A DNA stretch of 64,000 bases from Pseudomonas sp. Q2-TVG4-2. GTDB taxonomy: Bacteria; Pseudomonadota; Gammaproteobacteria; Pseudomonadales; Pseudomonadaceae. The first letter of the stretch is position 1. The number at the start of each line of letters is the position of its first letter. A program made the translations under genes and the position numbers. The stretch spans positions 1 through 64,000 of the forward strand of contig NZ_LGLW01000007.1 of assembly GCF_013620795.1 (NCBI RefSeq), given 5' to 3'. Shown piece by piece: positions 56,060-64,000 of the stretch. The notes beneath the pieces were generated by a model. That model saw only the letters and a list, made by a program, of their open reading frames with translations, made no database searches and was not told where the DNA came from.

Positions 56060-57846
56060 CTAGCATTTGAACGCAAGCGTCGCCTGGTTCAGCTCGTTCG
56101 CCAGGCGCAGCATCTGCTCACTTTGCTCGCGGCCGCGGCTGATGTGTGCCAGGTTGCTGTCGCCCAGCTGATGGATGCGTTCACTATGCCCACGGATCTC
56201 GCTCACGGTGTCGCTCTGTTGGGCGGTAGCTGATGCGATCTGTTCCGCCATATGTTCGATAGTGCCGATGGTGGCGACGATCTGCTTCAGCGCCAGGTCG
56301 GCTGTTTCGGCGAGTTCGGCGGTGGCCTCGGCATGACTCACCTGAGTTCGCATGGCCTCGACTGACTGATGAGCGGCCTTTTGCAGATTGCCGATCAGCT
56401 GTTGAATCTCCTCGGTGGCTCCGCTGGTGCGTTGTGCCAGCGTACGCACTTCGTCGGCCACCACAGCAAAACCACGACCCTGCTCACCGGCTCTGGCGGC
56501 CTCGATGGCCGCATTCAGTGCCAGCAAATTGGTCTGCTCGGCGATCGAGCGGATGACAATTAACACCTTGCCAATAACGCTGGTTTCGTCGGCCAGGCGC
56601 TCGATGGCCTGAGCGTTGTGTTGGACTTCATTGACCAGTCCCTGCAGGCCGGTGAGGCTCTGGCCGATGACTTGTTGCCCGTGGCCGACGGCCTGGCCTG
56701 CTGCGCGACTGGCTTCTGCGGTCTGGCTGGCACCGCTTGCCACGTCCTGAATGGTCGCTTCCAGCTCGCCGAGCGAGTCGCGAATCTGAGCCGTGTCACC
56801 GGTTTGGCGGCTGGCCCCTTGGTGCAAGTCGCTGCTCATTTGCGCCAGGCTGCGACTGCTGTGATCGACCTCTTGTGCATGCTGGCGCAGCGTGCCGACC
56901 AGCATCAGCAAGTAGCTGCGCAGATGGTGCCCTGGATGAGGCGCACCTCCACCTGAATGCGCCCATGCTCGGCCCGGATTACCGGCTCCAGCTCCGCGAG
57001 CGCTCGCTGCAACGCCGCGATCTTCTGCTCGCTGCTGGCCATCAGTTCGCTGCGCTGGCGGATCAGCTCACGGGTTCGCTGAAGTTCCGCGGGGTAGCGC
57101 TTGATCAGGCTGAGCAGCTCACGCTTGGGCGCGACGCCCTGGTCTTCGCTGACCTGCTCTTGCTGCTGATCGCCGAGGTCCAGTAATGCAGCGAAAGCAC
57201 TGGCGCCCGTACGTTGTTCGCTGGTGATGTCAAGCAAGGGCAGTGAGTCCAGCCGGGCGGCTTCCTTGCTCAGCGCCTGCAGGGCTTGCTCAACGTCAGC
57301 CGCCAGTTCGTCTTGTCCGCTGCTGACCAGTTTGCCGCGCGCGTGGCTAAGGCGTAGCAGTTGACGGCCGGCCTCGAACAGAGGCGTCTGGTACCTGCTC
57401 GCCGCCACCTGGGTGGTTTGCGCCGCATACTGGTGCAGCCGTGATAGCGTACCGGCCATCTCCCGCTCGGCCTGTAGCAACAGGCCTTGAGGATCCCCTG
57501 CGAGCTTGCCGGCTGCTAGAAGCTCGGTGGCGGTGAAATGATTGAGCTGCTCCAGGCTTGGTCGTAGCCGATCGGCAAATTGGCTAGGCAAAGCTGTTAG
57601 ATCTGTCGCGAGACCATCCAGTGCCTGCATGGCCGCGCTGTGGCGTAGCGCATTACCGCCAGCCAGGTAGTCGCGGACGTTTCCCGCGACCTGATGCTCG
57701 AACCGCTGAGAAAGGCCAAGGTAGCGATCCATCAATTGATAGGGACGCTGCAGCTCGCGCTCCGACCACCAGAGAGTGAGGCCCAGCGCGAGGCAGATCG
57801 CAATAAGCAGGAAAGTGTTGAGTGTGGTGAGCGACTTCAGGCGCAT
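56060..57846 (-). pseudogene. methyl-accepting chemotaxis protein, broken by internal deletion and frameshift
   Basis: The 5' part (57846-56905) begins MRLKSLTTLNTFLLIA behind GGAGG. It holds the first membrane helix and a helical periplasmic sensor domain of about 280 residues, then stops after [12 protein letters not shown]. The 3' part (56911-56060, another frame) resumes at [19 protein letters not shown], just past where a HAMP domain should end, and carries the full signalling domain with the tip [28 protein letters not shown]. The second membrane helix and HAMP (roughly 70-80 residues) are gone. The stop and an in-frame ATG overlap as TGATG, so a soluble signalling fragment could still be made. 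Confidence 0.85.
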
Positions 57847-57894
57847 CCTGGCCTCCAAGCGATGGGGAGGTCAGCAATGTATGGCTATTTGATG

Positions 57895-59508
57895 TCACTC
57901 ACATGACAGCGTGAAACGCTCCACTCGGTTGCGGCCGCCTTTTTTGGCGCGGTAAAGGGCTTCGTCCGCCTGTTGCGTCAGTGATTTGATATCGGCGTCA
58001 GTCGTAAGCTCGGCAATGCCGCAACTGAACGTGCAAGCCAGATCGGCCGGTTGTGCCGGATAGCGGATCTCGGCAAAGCGCTGGCGGATCTCATCAAGTA
58101 CTTTCATGGCGTCTTGCGCGTTGGTGTCCGGCAGCACTACGGCGAACTCTTCGCCCCCATAGCGGCCGATATGATCGGTCTTGCGCAGGCGTTGTTTGAG
58201 AAACAGGGCAAGGCTCTTGATGACCCGATCGCCCATTGGGTGTCCGTAGGTGTCGTTGACCTTCTTGAAATGATCGATGTCGATCATGGCGAAGCACAGG
58301 GATTGGCCGTCGCGGCGGGCCCGCGACGCCGCATCCTCAAGCAGCTGCAGGCTGTGCGTATGGTTGTACAGCCCGGTGAGGCTGTCACGAACGATCCTGG
58401 CCTTGAGATGGCGAGCCCGCTCGGCCCGCGTCCGCACCGTGGCGATCAGGTGACTGGGCTTGATCGGCTTGGTCAGGAAGTCATCACCTCCTTCATTCAT
58501 CGCATCGAGCTGTTTGTCGAGATCGTCTTCGGCTGACAGATAGATAATCGGCACGCTCACGTAGCGTTCGTGCTGGCGAATCACCTTGGCCAGTTCGGTG
58601 CCCATGCACTCGGGCATGTACATGTCGAGGATGATCAGGTCCGGCTGGAACTCGGCGAGATAGGCGATCGCCTGAATCGGCTCGTTGAGCGTCTGGGTAA
58701 TGATGCCCGCGTTGTTCAGGACCCGCTCGGTGTGCGTCGCCTGCGCGCGCGAGTCATCGATGATGAGCACGCGAAAGGGCTCGTAGTGGGCGGTACGGGT
58801 AAATATTTCGATTTTCTCGAGAAGGCTCGATGCATCGATGGTGCCGGTGAAAAATTCAAGGCCGCCAGCCCGCACGGCGGCCAGGCGCATGGGCGTATCG
58901 GTTTCCTGGTGGCTGAAGAAGATCAATGGCAGCTTCTCCTCCAGCCCCAGCTGCACGCGCTCGGCGAGCTTCAGGCCTTCGCCGGGACCATGAAAATCGA
59001 CATCCATGACCAGCGCCGCAGGATGGCGCTCATGCATGGCTGCACGAAACTCGCTGTCGCTGGCGAATGCCCTGGCGGTCATGCTGAAGAACTCAAGCTG
59101 GCGGACCACGTGGTTGGCGCGCTCATGATCTTCCAAGGCGATATAGACGGGCTTGCTTAATGGCGGGACGTACCCGGATTGCCCGCGCGGATCGCCATGG
59201 CGCAGGCCGGTACGGGCGAGGCGATAGATCAGTTGGCTGAGGGTCGTGATGGTGTCGCTCGACAACCGGCCACGGTTGTCTTTGATATCACCCAGGCAAT
59301 CTTCGATGCCGAGCGCGAGTTGGCGGTGCTCGGCCTGTTCGAAGCGCTCGGCAAATCGCCGCAAGCGCTGGTTGGCATCGGCAAGCGCGGTCCGATAGCT
59401 GTCGTTCCACTCGCTACGCTGCAGCTGTTGCCAGACTTCAAGCACCTCACGTGCCTGGTGAATGACCCGTTGCGCGAAATGCTGTTTTAGTTCTTCCTGG
59501 TCCGACAT
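57895..59508 (-). CDS. REC-REC-GGDEF response regulator (diguanylate cyclase)
   Basis: The 537-residue protein starts MSDQEELKQHFAQRV after AGGGAACCGGAC. Residues 1-115 are helical and may be an Hpt-like or dimerisation region. The first receiver (about 125-240) is degenerate: DVD is kept but the conserved Lys is replaced (FFTGTID). The second receiver (about 250-370) is canonical, with LIIDDS, acceptor Asp in LILDMYMPE and FLTKPI. The GGDEF domain (about 380-535) has RYGGEEF and, five residues before it, the RKTD inhibitory site. It should make cyclic di-GMP, with product inhibition. It lies just upstream of the broken chemoreceptor on the same strand. Confidence 0.92.
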   Translation of the reverse strand: MSDQEELKQHFAQRVIHQAREVLEVWQQLQRSEWNDSYRTALADANQRLRRFAERFEQAEHRQLALGIEDCLGDIKDNRGRLSSDTITTLSQLIYRLARTGLRHGDPRGQSGYVPPLSKPVYIALEDHERANHVVRQLEFFSMTARAFASDSEFRAAMHERHPAALVMDVDFHGPGEGLKLAERVQLGLEEKLPLIFFSHQETDTPMRLAAVRAGGLEFFTGTIDASSLLEKIEIFTRTAHYEPFRVLIIDDSRAQATHTERVLNNAGIITQTLNEPIQAIAYLAEFQPDLIILDMYMPECMGTELAKVIRQHERYVSVPIIYLSAEDDLDKQLDAMNEGGDDFLTKPIKPSHLIATVRTRAERARHLKARIVRDSLTGLYNHTHSLQLLEDAASRARRDGQSLCFAMIDIDHFKKVNDTYGHPMGDRVIKSLALFLKQRLRKTDHIGRYGGEEFAVVLPDTNAQDAMKVLDEIRQRFAEIRYPAQPADLACTFSCGIAELTTDADIKSLTQQADEALYRAKKGGRNRVERFTLSCE

Positions 59509-59729
59509 GTCCGGTTCCCTGGCCTGCTGCGACGATGCTTTCAGAGGCCTCTGTAGTGGCGCCATGCTACCACTGATCTTGTCGTTGCAAAGCCATTGCG
59601 AAGGCGGTCTGGTTCTCATTATGAGGCTTGCTGCGGACCGGCTGCGTTATAGTGGTTCACATGCCGCAACGCTCTCAGTGACCGGCGGTCGAATCATCGA
59701 ATTCTGAAAAACGAGAAGGACAGACGCCC

Positions 59730-60785
59730 ATGTTGGATTGGAAGAACCGCTTCGGCCGCCTCGGCTCATCAGGAAACACAGCCAGAGCGGAAGCGGGGAG
59801 TCGCAATCCGCTGTTGCTCGCGCTGGCCGCAGTAATTGGGCTCTACTTGCTGGTCGCGCTGCTGGTGGGCTGGTATTGGAGTTCCGAGCCTGATCGTTTC
59901 CCGGTGCAGCAGCAGGTCCGCAAGGCGGCTGAGGCTTCGCAGCAGCAGATCGTCAATGGCTACACCACGGTCGAGACCCTCAAGCAGGTCGCCAGCACCC
60001 TACTGGAGAAGCCGGGCGGTTACCTGACCAATGACGTCGCGCCCCCCGGCCTGTGGCTGGATAACATGCCCAGCTGGGAATATGGGGTGCTGGTTCAAGT
60101 GCGCGATCTCAGCCGTGCGTTGCGCAAGGATTTTGCCCGTTCGCAATCCCAGTCGACCGAAGATGCCGATCTGTCCAAGGCCGAGCCGTTGTTCAATTTC
60201 GACAATCGCAGTTGGGCGCTGCCTGCCAGCGAATCGGAGTACCGAAACGCTATCCGCTTTCTGGATCGCTATCTGGCGCGCCTGAGCGACCCTGCACCCA
60301 AGGCGCAGTTCTATTCGCGGGCCGATAATCTCAATAACTGGCTAGGAGATGTGGGTACCCGGCTAGGCTCCCTGTCGCAGCGGCTATCCGCCAGCGTCGG
60401 ACGGGTAAGGCTGGACGCCCAGGTTGCGCCGGACCTGGCGAGCGATGGCGTACAACAGGTGGTCGAGGAAGAACGCGTCGAGACGTCCTGGCTGCACATC
60501 GATAACGTGTTCTACGAGGCGCGGGGCCAAGCCTGGGCCTTGTCCCATCTGCTGCGTGCCATTGAGGTGGATTTTGCTGATGTTCTCGCCAAAAAGAACG
60601 CCGCAATCAGCGTCAGGCAGATCATCCGCGAGCTTGAGGCCGCACAGCAACCGCTGTGGAGCCCGATGGTGCTGAACGGCAGCGGCTATGGCGTGCTGGC
60701 TAACCATTCGCTGGTGATGGCAAATTACATCTCGCGTGCTAATGCCGCGATCATTGATCTGCGCAATCTGCTGTCGCAGGGGTAA
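59730..60785 (+). CDS. DUF2333 family protein
   Basis: The 351-residue product starts MLDWKNRFGRLGSSGN behind GAGAAGGACAGACGCCC. A single membrane helix lies at residues 30-50 (LLALAAVIGLYLLVALLVGWYW), so the remainder should be periplasmic. The body is mostly helical, with QQQVRKAAEASQQQIVNGYTT near 62. It matches DUF2333, a proteobacterial family of unknown function. It stands alone between convergent regulators. Confidence 0.85.
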   Translation: MLDWKNRFGRLGSSGNTARAEAGSRNPLLLALAAVIGLYLLVALLVGWYWSSEPDRFPVQQQVRKAAEASQQQIVNGYTTVETLKQVASTLLEKPGGYLTNDVAPPGLWLDNMPSWEYGVLVQVRDLSRALRKDFARSQSQSTEDADLSKAEPLFNFDNRSWALPASESEYRNAIRFLDRYLARLSDPAPKAQFYSRADNLNNWLGDVGTRLGSLSQRLSASVGRVRLDAQVAPDLASDGVQQVVEEERVETSWLHIDNVFYEARGQAWALSHLLRAIEVDFADVLAKKNAAISVRQIIRELEAAQQPLWSPMVLNGSGYGVLANHSLVMANYISRANAAIIDLRNLLSQG

Positions 60786-60821
60786 AGCGGCCTGCGGCCC
60801 TCTGGGGTCGCAGTTTGCGGT

Positions 60822-62162
60822 TCAATCCAACCCGAGCTTTTTCAGGCGATAACGCATGGAGCGGAACGACAAGCCCAGTCTCTGCGCGGCGGCCGTACGA
60901 TTCCAGCGGGTTTCCTCAAGCGCTTGCATGATCAGCTTGCGTTCGACGTCCTCAAGGTGGTCTTCGAGATTATCGATCTGAGCCAGGTTTGCTTCGCCAT
61001 TCTCCGCCATGCTCGGCGCATCGGACAGCCTCATATCGCTGGGCTTGATTTCCTCACCTTCACAGAGGGTGTAGGCGCGCTCCAGCATGTTCTCCAGTTC
61101 ACGGACGTTGCCCGGGAACCGATAGCTCTGCAGCTTGGCCAGCGCGTCTGGGTGCAGCCGCGCGGGCGTATCGCCGCATTCTTGCGAAAGCCGACGGAGC
61201 ATGGCCTCAGCTAGCTGGGCGATGTCTTCACGGCGCTCGCGCAGAGGCGGCACGCGCAGCTCGATGACGTTCAGCCGATAGTAAAGATCCTGGCGGAAAC
61301 GGCCCCCGGCGACCTCGCTGGCCAGATCTTTATGGGTGGCGCAGAGAATCCGCACATCGACCACGACCTCCTTGGCGCCGCCGACCGAGCGCACGGCCTT
61401 TTCCTGGATCGCTCGCAGCAGCTTCACCTGCATGGGCAACGGCAGGTCCGCCACTTCGTCGAGAAACAAGGTGCCGCCATCGGCGGCCTGGAACAGGCCC
61501 GGCTTGTCTTCCATGGCGCCGGTAAAACTGCCTTTCTTGTGGCCGAAGAACTCGCTTTCCATCAGCTCCGATGGGATTGCTCCACAGTTGACCGGCACGA
61601 AGGGGCGCTCGTGACGTGGGCCCTGCTCATGGATCAGCCGCGCCACCAGCTCCTTGCCGCTGCCGGATTCGCCGCTGATATAGACCGGCGCCTGACTGCG
61701 TGCCAGTTTGCCGATCTGCTTGCGCAGCACATTCATCGGTGGCGAAGTGCCGAGCAGACGGCCATCGACCTTCAGCTCATTGGGATTCGGGGTGCGCAGC
61801 CGCAATGCAGTGTTGACCAGCTCGCGTAGCCGGCCGAGATCCACCGGTTTGGTGAGAAAGTCGAAAGCACCCGCCTTGAGCGCGCCGATGGCTGTGTCGA
61901 GACTGCCGTAGGCGGTGATCATCGCCACCGGCAGTTGCGGATACTGCTGCTGGATGAACTGCACCAGCTCCAAGCCACAACCGTCGGGCAGGCGCATGTC
62001 TGTCAGACAAAGGTCGTAGTGCTCGCGGGCCAGGCACTCGCGGGCTTCCTTGAGATTGCGGGCGCTGCGGGTGTCGAGCTTCATGCGTCCAAGGGTGATC
62101 TCCAGGAGCTCCCGGATATCGGGTTCGTCATCGATGATCAGCGCTTTCTGGCGGGCGGTCAT
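60822..62162 (-). CDS. pilR: type IV pilus sigma-54 response regulator PilR
   Basis: PilR activates pilA with RpoN. The 446-residue protein has a receiver (about 5-118; IDDEPD and acceptor Asp in LCLTDMRLPDG), an AAA+ domain (about 136-365) with Walker A GESGSGKELVA, the sigma-54 contact loop GSFTGA and LFLDEVADL, and a Fis-type helix-turn-helix at the end (TRWNRTAAAQRLGLSFRSMRYRLKKLGLD). It lies 113 bp downstream of pilS on the same strand. Confidence 0.95.
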   Translation of the reverse strand: MTARQKALIIDDEPDIRELLEITLGRMKLDTRSARNLKEARECLAREHYDLCLTDMRLPDGCGLELVQFIQQQYPQLPVAMITAYGSLDTAIGALKAGAFDFLTKPVDLGRLRELVNTALRLRTPNPNELKVDGRLLGTSPPMNVLRKQIGKLARSQAPVYISGESGSGKELVARLIHEQGPRHERPFVPVNCGAIPSELMESEFFGHKKGSFTGAMEDKPGLFQAADGGTLFLDEVADLPLPMQVKLLRAIQEKAVRSVGGAKEVVVDVRILCATHKDLASEVAGGRFRQDLYYRLNVIELRVPPLRERREDIAQLAEAMLRRLSQECGDTPARLHPDALAKLQSYRFPGNVRELENMLERAYTLCEGEEIKPSDMRLSDAPSMAENGEANLAQIDNLEDHLEDVERKLIMQALEETRWNRTAAAQRLGLSFRSMRYRLKKLGLD

Positions 62163-62275
62163 GGTCTCGGTCTTTCAGTTGGCGTGGGTGGTGCGGAGGC
62201 CCGCAATGTTAACGCTACCGTACGTGCTTTGTACCGCGACCGTGCCGATGTGTGACCCGTGCCGCCTCGATAGGC

Positions 62276-63868
62276 TCAGCTCAGCTTGCGCGGATGTGCA
62301 AAAACGATGCGAAAGCAACTGCCGCCTTCGTCTCGCTCACGATAGTCCAGGCGAGCCTGATTGCTTTCACACAGCTCGCGCGAGATATAGAGGCCCAATC
62401 CGGTGCCCTTGTTCTCCGTCGTGAAAAAGGGTTCGAAGATATTCTGCAGCTGCTCGGGCGGCACGCCCGGGCCGTCATCAAGTACTTCGAGTACAGGCAG
62501 ATCGCTGGCCTGGTCACGGAATACCTGTAGCCATACCTGCGCCTGCCCATGTGTCTGGCCACTGTAGCGCAGGCCGTTCTGTACCAGGTTGGTCAGTACC
62601 TGGATCAGCTGATTCGGGTCCATGCGGGTTTGCAGTGAACTGCCCCGGGTTTCCACATGCACGCTATGGGTAGGTGGCAGCGAACTTCGAAATTCGCTGG
62701 CGAAGCGATGCACCCAATATTTCAGGTCCAGCAGCTGCGGTTCGGCCTGGCGTCGACGTGACAGCTGCAGCACGTTTTCGATGACCAGGTTCATGCGCCG
62801 CGAATGATCCTGAATGATCTGCGTCAGCCGCAGATCGGCCGCGTCCAGTACCTCGGATTCCTGCAGCAGTTGGGCGGCGTGGCTGATGGCGCCGAGCGGA
62901 TTGCGAATCTCGTGGGCGATGCTGGCGGTCAGTCGACCGAGCGAGGCGAGCTTGAGCTGCTGGGCCTTCTGCGCGATCTGCGAGATGTCTTCAAGAAATA
63001 CCAGGGTGTCCTGCTTTTCTCCATGCTGCAGTGTAGCGAAGCTCGGCTGCAACGTGGCGCCGTTGGGCGTTGCCTTGAAGTTGCGAGGGCGCAGGGTTGG
63101 ATTGTCGCGCCACAGCTGCAAGCCCTTGATCAGCTCAGGGCAGCGGGGCGCCAGTGGCTCGCCGGTCATTGCTTGTTGGCCGAGCAATTCGAGAGCACCC
63201 TGATTGGCGAGCAACACGCGTTCCTGAGTGTCGAGCACGAGGATCCCGGTGCGCATTCGCTGCAGGATCTGCGCGTTCAGCGCCTCAAGATTAGCGACTT
63301 CTTCTGCGCGTTGGCGGGCCAGACTTTCGCTGGCCTGCAGCCGTCGCGTCAGGCCTTGCACCAGCAGCGCAGCGGCGAAGCATAGCGTGCCGAGCGCTGC
63401 TGCCTGGACATACTGACGGCTCGCATTGGTGTCGCTGTAGCTGAGGTAGAAGGTCACGTAGATGAGGCCGGTCGCGGCAACCGCAGCGATGAAGAAGCCG
63501 ATGCGTCCATGCAACAGGATATTGGCGATGGCGACCGCGACAATCAACAGGTTGCCGATTCCACTGGGTGTGCCGCCCGCGAAGTAGAACAGCGTCGAGA
63601 GCAGCGTGACGTCCAGCAGCGCGAGGGCCAGAACCGGCAGTTCCCGCTTCGGGCTCTGCAGCAATACGGCGATAAGGGTGTTGAGGATCAGATAGAGCCA
63701 GGCGCCGTAGTGAAACGCCGCCGGGTTGATCATGCGCATCAGGTCGTTATGCAGATCGCTGCTGATGAGCAGAACCAGCACCAGGCCGATCGCGACGCGA
63801 TACAAATGGTAAAGCCGGAGGATTCGACTACCTTGGGAGCCGAGGAACGTCAGACGTTCAGTTGCCAC
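62276..63868 (-). CDS. pilS: type IV pilus sensor histidine kinase PilS
   Basis: PilS is the polar membrane kinase that phosphorylates PilR and responds to pilin levels. The 530-residue product agrees in length with P. aeruginosa PilS if translation starts at the GTG at 63868 (VATERLTFLGSQGSRILRLYHLYR). That GTG overlaps the stop of the upstream small gene by 11 bp, pointing to coupling. An open frame 17 codons further back runs inside that gene. About six membrane helices (residues 20-190) are followed by a PAS-like domain, HisKA with SIAHEIRNPLGAISHAAQLL near 325 and HATPase boxes DDGPGVPPEQL and GTGLGLYISRELCE. Confidence 0.94.
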   Translation of the reverse strand: MATERLTFLGSQGSRILRLYHLYRVAIGLVLVLLISSDLHNDLMRMINPAAFHYGAWLYLILNTLIAVLLQSPKRELPVLALALLDVTLLSTLFYFAGGTPSGIGNLLIVAVAIANILLHGRIGFFIAAVAATGLIYVTFYLSYSDTNASRQYVQAAALGTLCFAAALLVQGLTRRLQASESLARQRAEEVANLEALNAQILQRMRTGILVLDTQERVLLANQGALELLGQQAMTGEPLAPRCPELIKGLQLWRDNPTLRPRNFKATPNGATLQPSFATLQHGEKQDTLVFLEDISQIAQKAQQLKLASLGRLTASIAHEIRNPLGAISHAAQLLQESEVLDAADLRLTQIIQDHSRRMNLVIENVLQLSRRRQAEPQLLDLKYWVHRFASEFRSSLPPTHSVHVETRGSSLQTRMDPNQLIQVLTNLVQNGLRYSGQTHGQAQVWLQVFRDQASDLPVLEVLDDGPGVPPEQLQNIFEPFFTTENKGTGLGLYISRELCESNQARLDYRERDEGGSCFRIVFAHPRKLS

Positions 63869-64000
63869 CCGACTTGCTGCCCTGTTCCAGGTGGGCCTGA
63901 CTGCAGTACCACCGCTCATGGCTCTGCAGCGCCTGCTCGCGTGGCAGGTGGACGCCGCACTGAGCGCAGCGAACCGTCATTACGGTAGTCTCCTGCGGTT
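63858..64000 (-). CDS. PP0621-type zinc-ribbon protein (5' end outside window)
   Basis: The minus strand encodes ...PQETTVMTVRCAQCGVHLPRE and ends SKSGGN-stop, with CxxC (RCAQCG) followed 20 residues later by WYCSQAH. This is a small one-zinc treble-clef pattern found in proteins encoded directly upstream of pilS in pseudomonads. The frame is open to the window edge, so an N-terminal membrane helix outside the window is likely; an internal ATG at 63980, with GGAG nearby, would give only 40 residues. Its function is unknown. Confidence 0.7.
   Translation of the reverse strand, partial: PQETTVMTVRCAQCGVHLPREQALQSHERWYCSQAHLEQGSKSGGN

Noticed and set aside
56060-57846. Programmed frameshifting to produce a full chemoreceptor
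   Set aside because: The missing segment (second membrane helix and HAMP) is absent from all frames, so shifting frame could not restore a normal receptor, and no slippery sequence is seen.

Overview
This window looks like the chromosome of a gammaproteobacterium close to Pseudomonas, most likely the Stutzerimonas (Pseudomonas) stutzeri group. Coding DNA is GC-rich. Two long blocks keep the Pseudomonas gene order: ppa / ethanolamine genes / mpl / ubiX / YceK-like lipoprotein, and queG-nnr-tsaE-amiB-mutL-miaA-hfq-hflX-hflK-hflC-hisZ-purA-tRNA-Leu-rnr-rlmB-rpsF-rpsR-DUF2232-rplI-dnaB-alr-ygiQ. The type IV pilus regulators pilR and pilS close the window. There is no plasmid, prophage, insertion sequence or CRISPR signature.

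Layout. 1-4.8 kb: end of an SPW-repeat membrane protein, an exported retropepsin-like protease, a manganese catalase and an MHYT-PAS hybrid histidine kinase. 4.8-7.2 kb: a HipA-HipB type toxin-antitoxin module in reversed order (hipA first), with a palindrome inside its promoter. 7.2-14.8 kb (all minus): ppa, an MtfA-type peptidase, and ethanolamine use without a microcompartment (eutC, eutB, permease, ExaC-type aldehyde dehydrogenase). 14.9-17.4 kb: mpl, ubiX and a small lipoprotein.

17.9-27.8 kb is an accessory sugar cluster placed between the two conserved blocks: GntR/FadR regulator, SMP-30 lactonase, SDR sugar dehydrogenase, AraFGH-type ABC importer, dgoK, dgoD, and a convergent exported aldose 1-epimerase. 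It reads as an oxidative D-galactose (De Ley-Doudoroff) pathway: uptake, oxidation to galactonolactone, hydrolysis, dehydration, phosphorylation. The aldolase gene dgoA is absent. Between dgoK and dgoD only a stub resembling the start of dgoA survives: an intact ribosome binding site, ACG where ATG would be expected, and about 12 aldolase-like codons.

28-56 kb is housekeeping: queuosine synthesis, metabolite repair, tRNA modification, cell-wall amidase, mismatch repair, Hfq, HflX/HflKC, HisZ/PurA, RNase R, ribosomal proteins, replicative helicase and alanine racemase. Two features differ from the P. aeruginosa order as I know it: a hybrid histidine kinase sits between rlmB and rpsF, and the small DUF2065 gene is missing between hflC and hisZ. 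Three identical tRNA-Leu(CAG) genes lie in a perfect 190-bp tandem repeat.

56-64 kb: a chemoreceptor gene broken by an internal deletion that removed the second membrane helix and HAMP domain, a REC-REC-GGDEF diguanylate cyclase, a DUF2333 protein, pilR, pilS and a short zinc-ribbon protein overlapping pilS. Functions are assigned by recognising families and motifs by eye; no database search was run.
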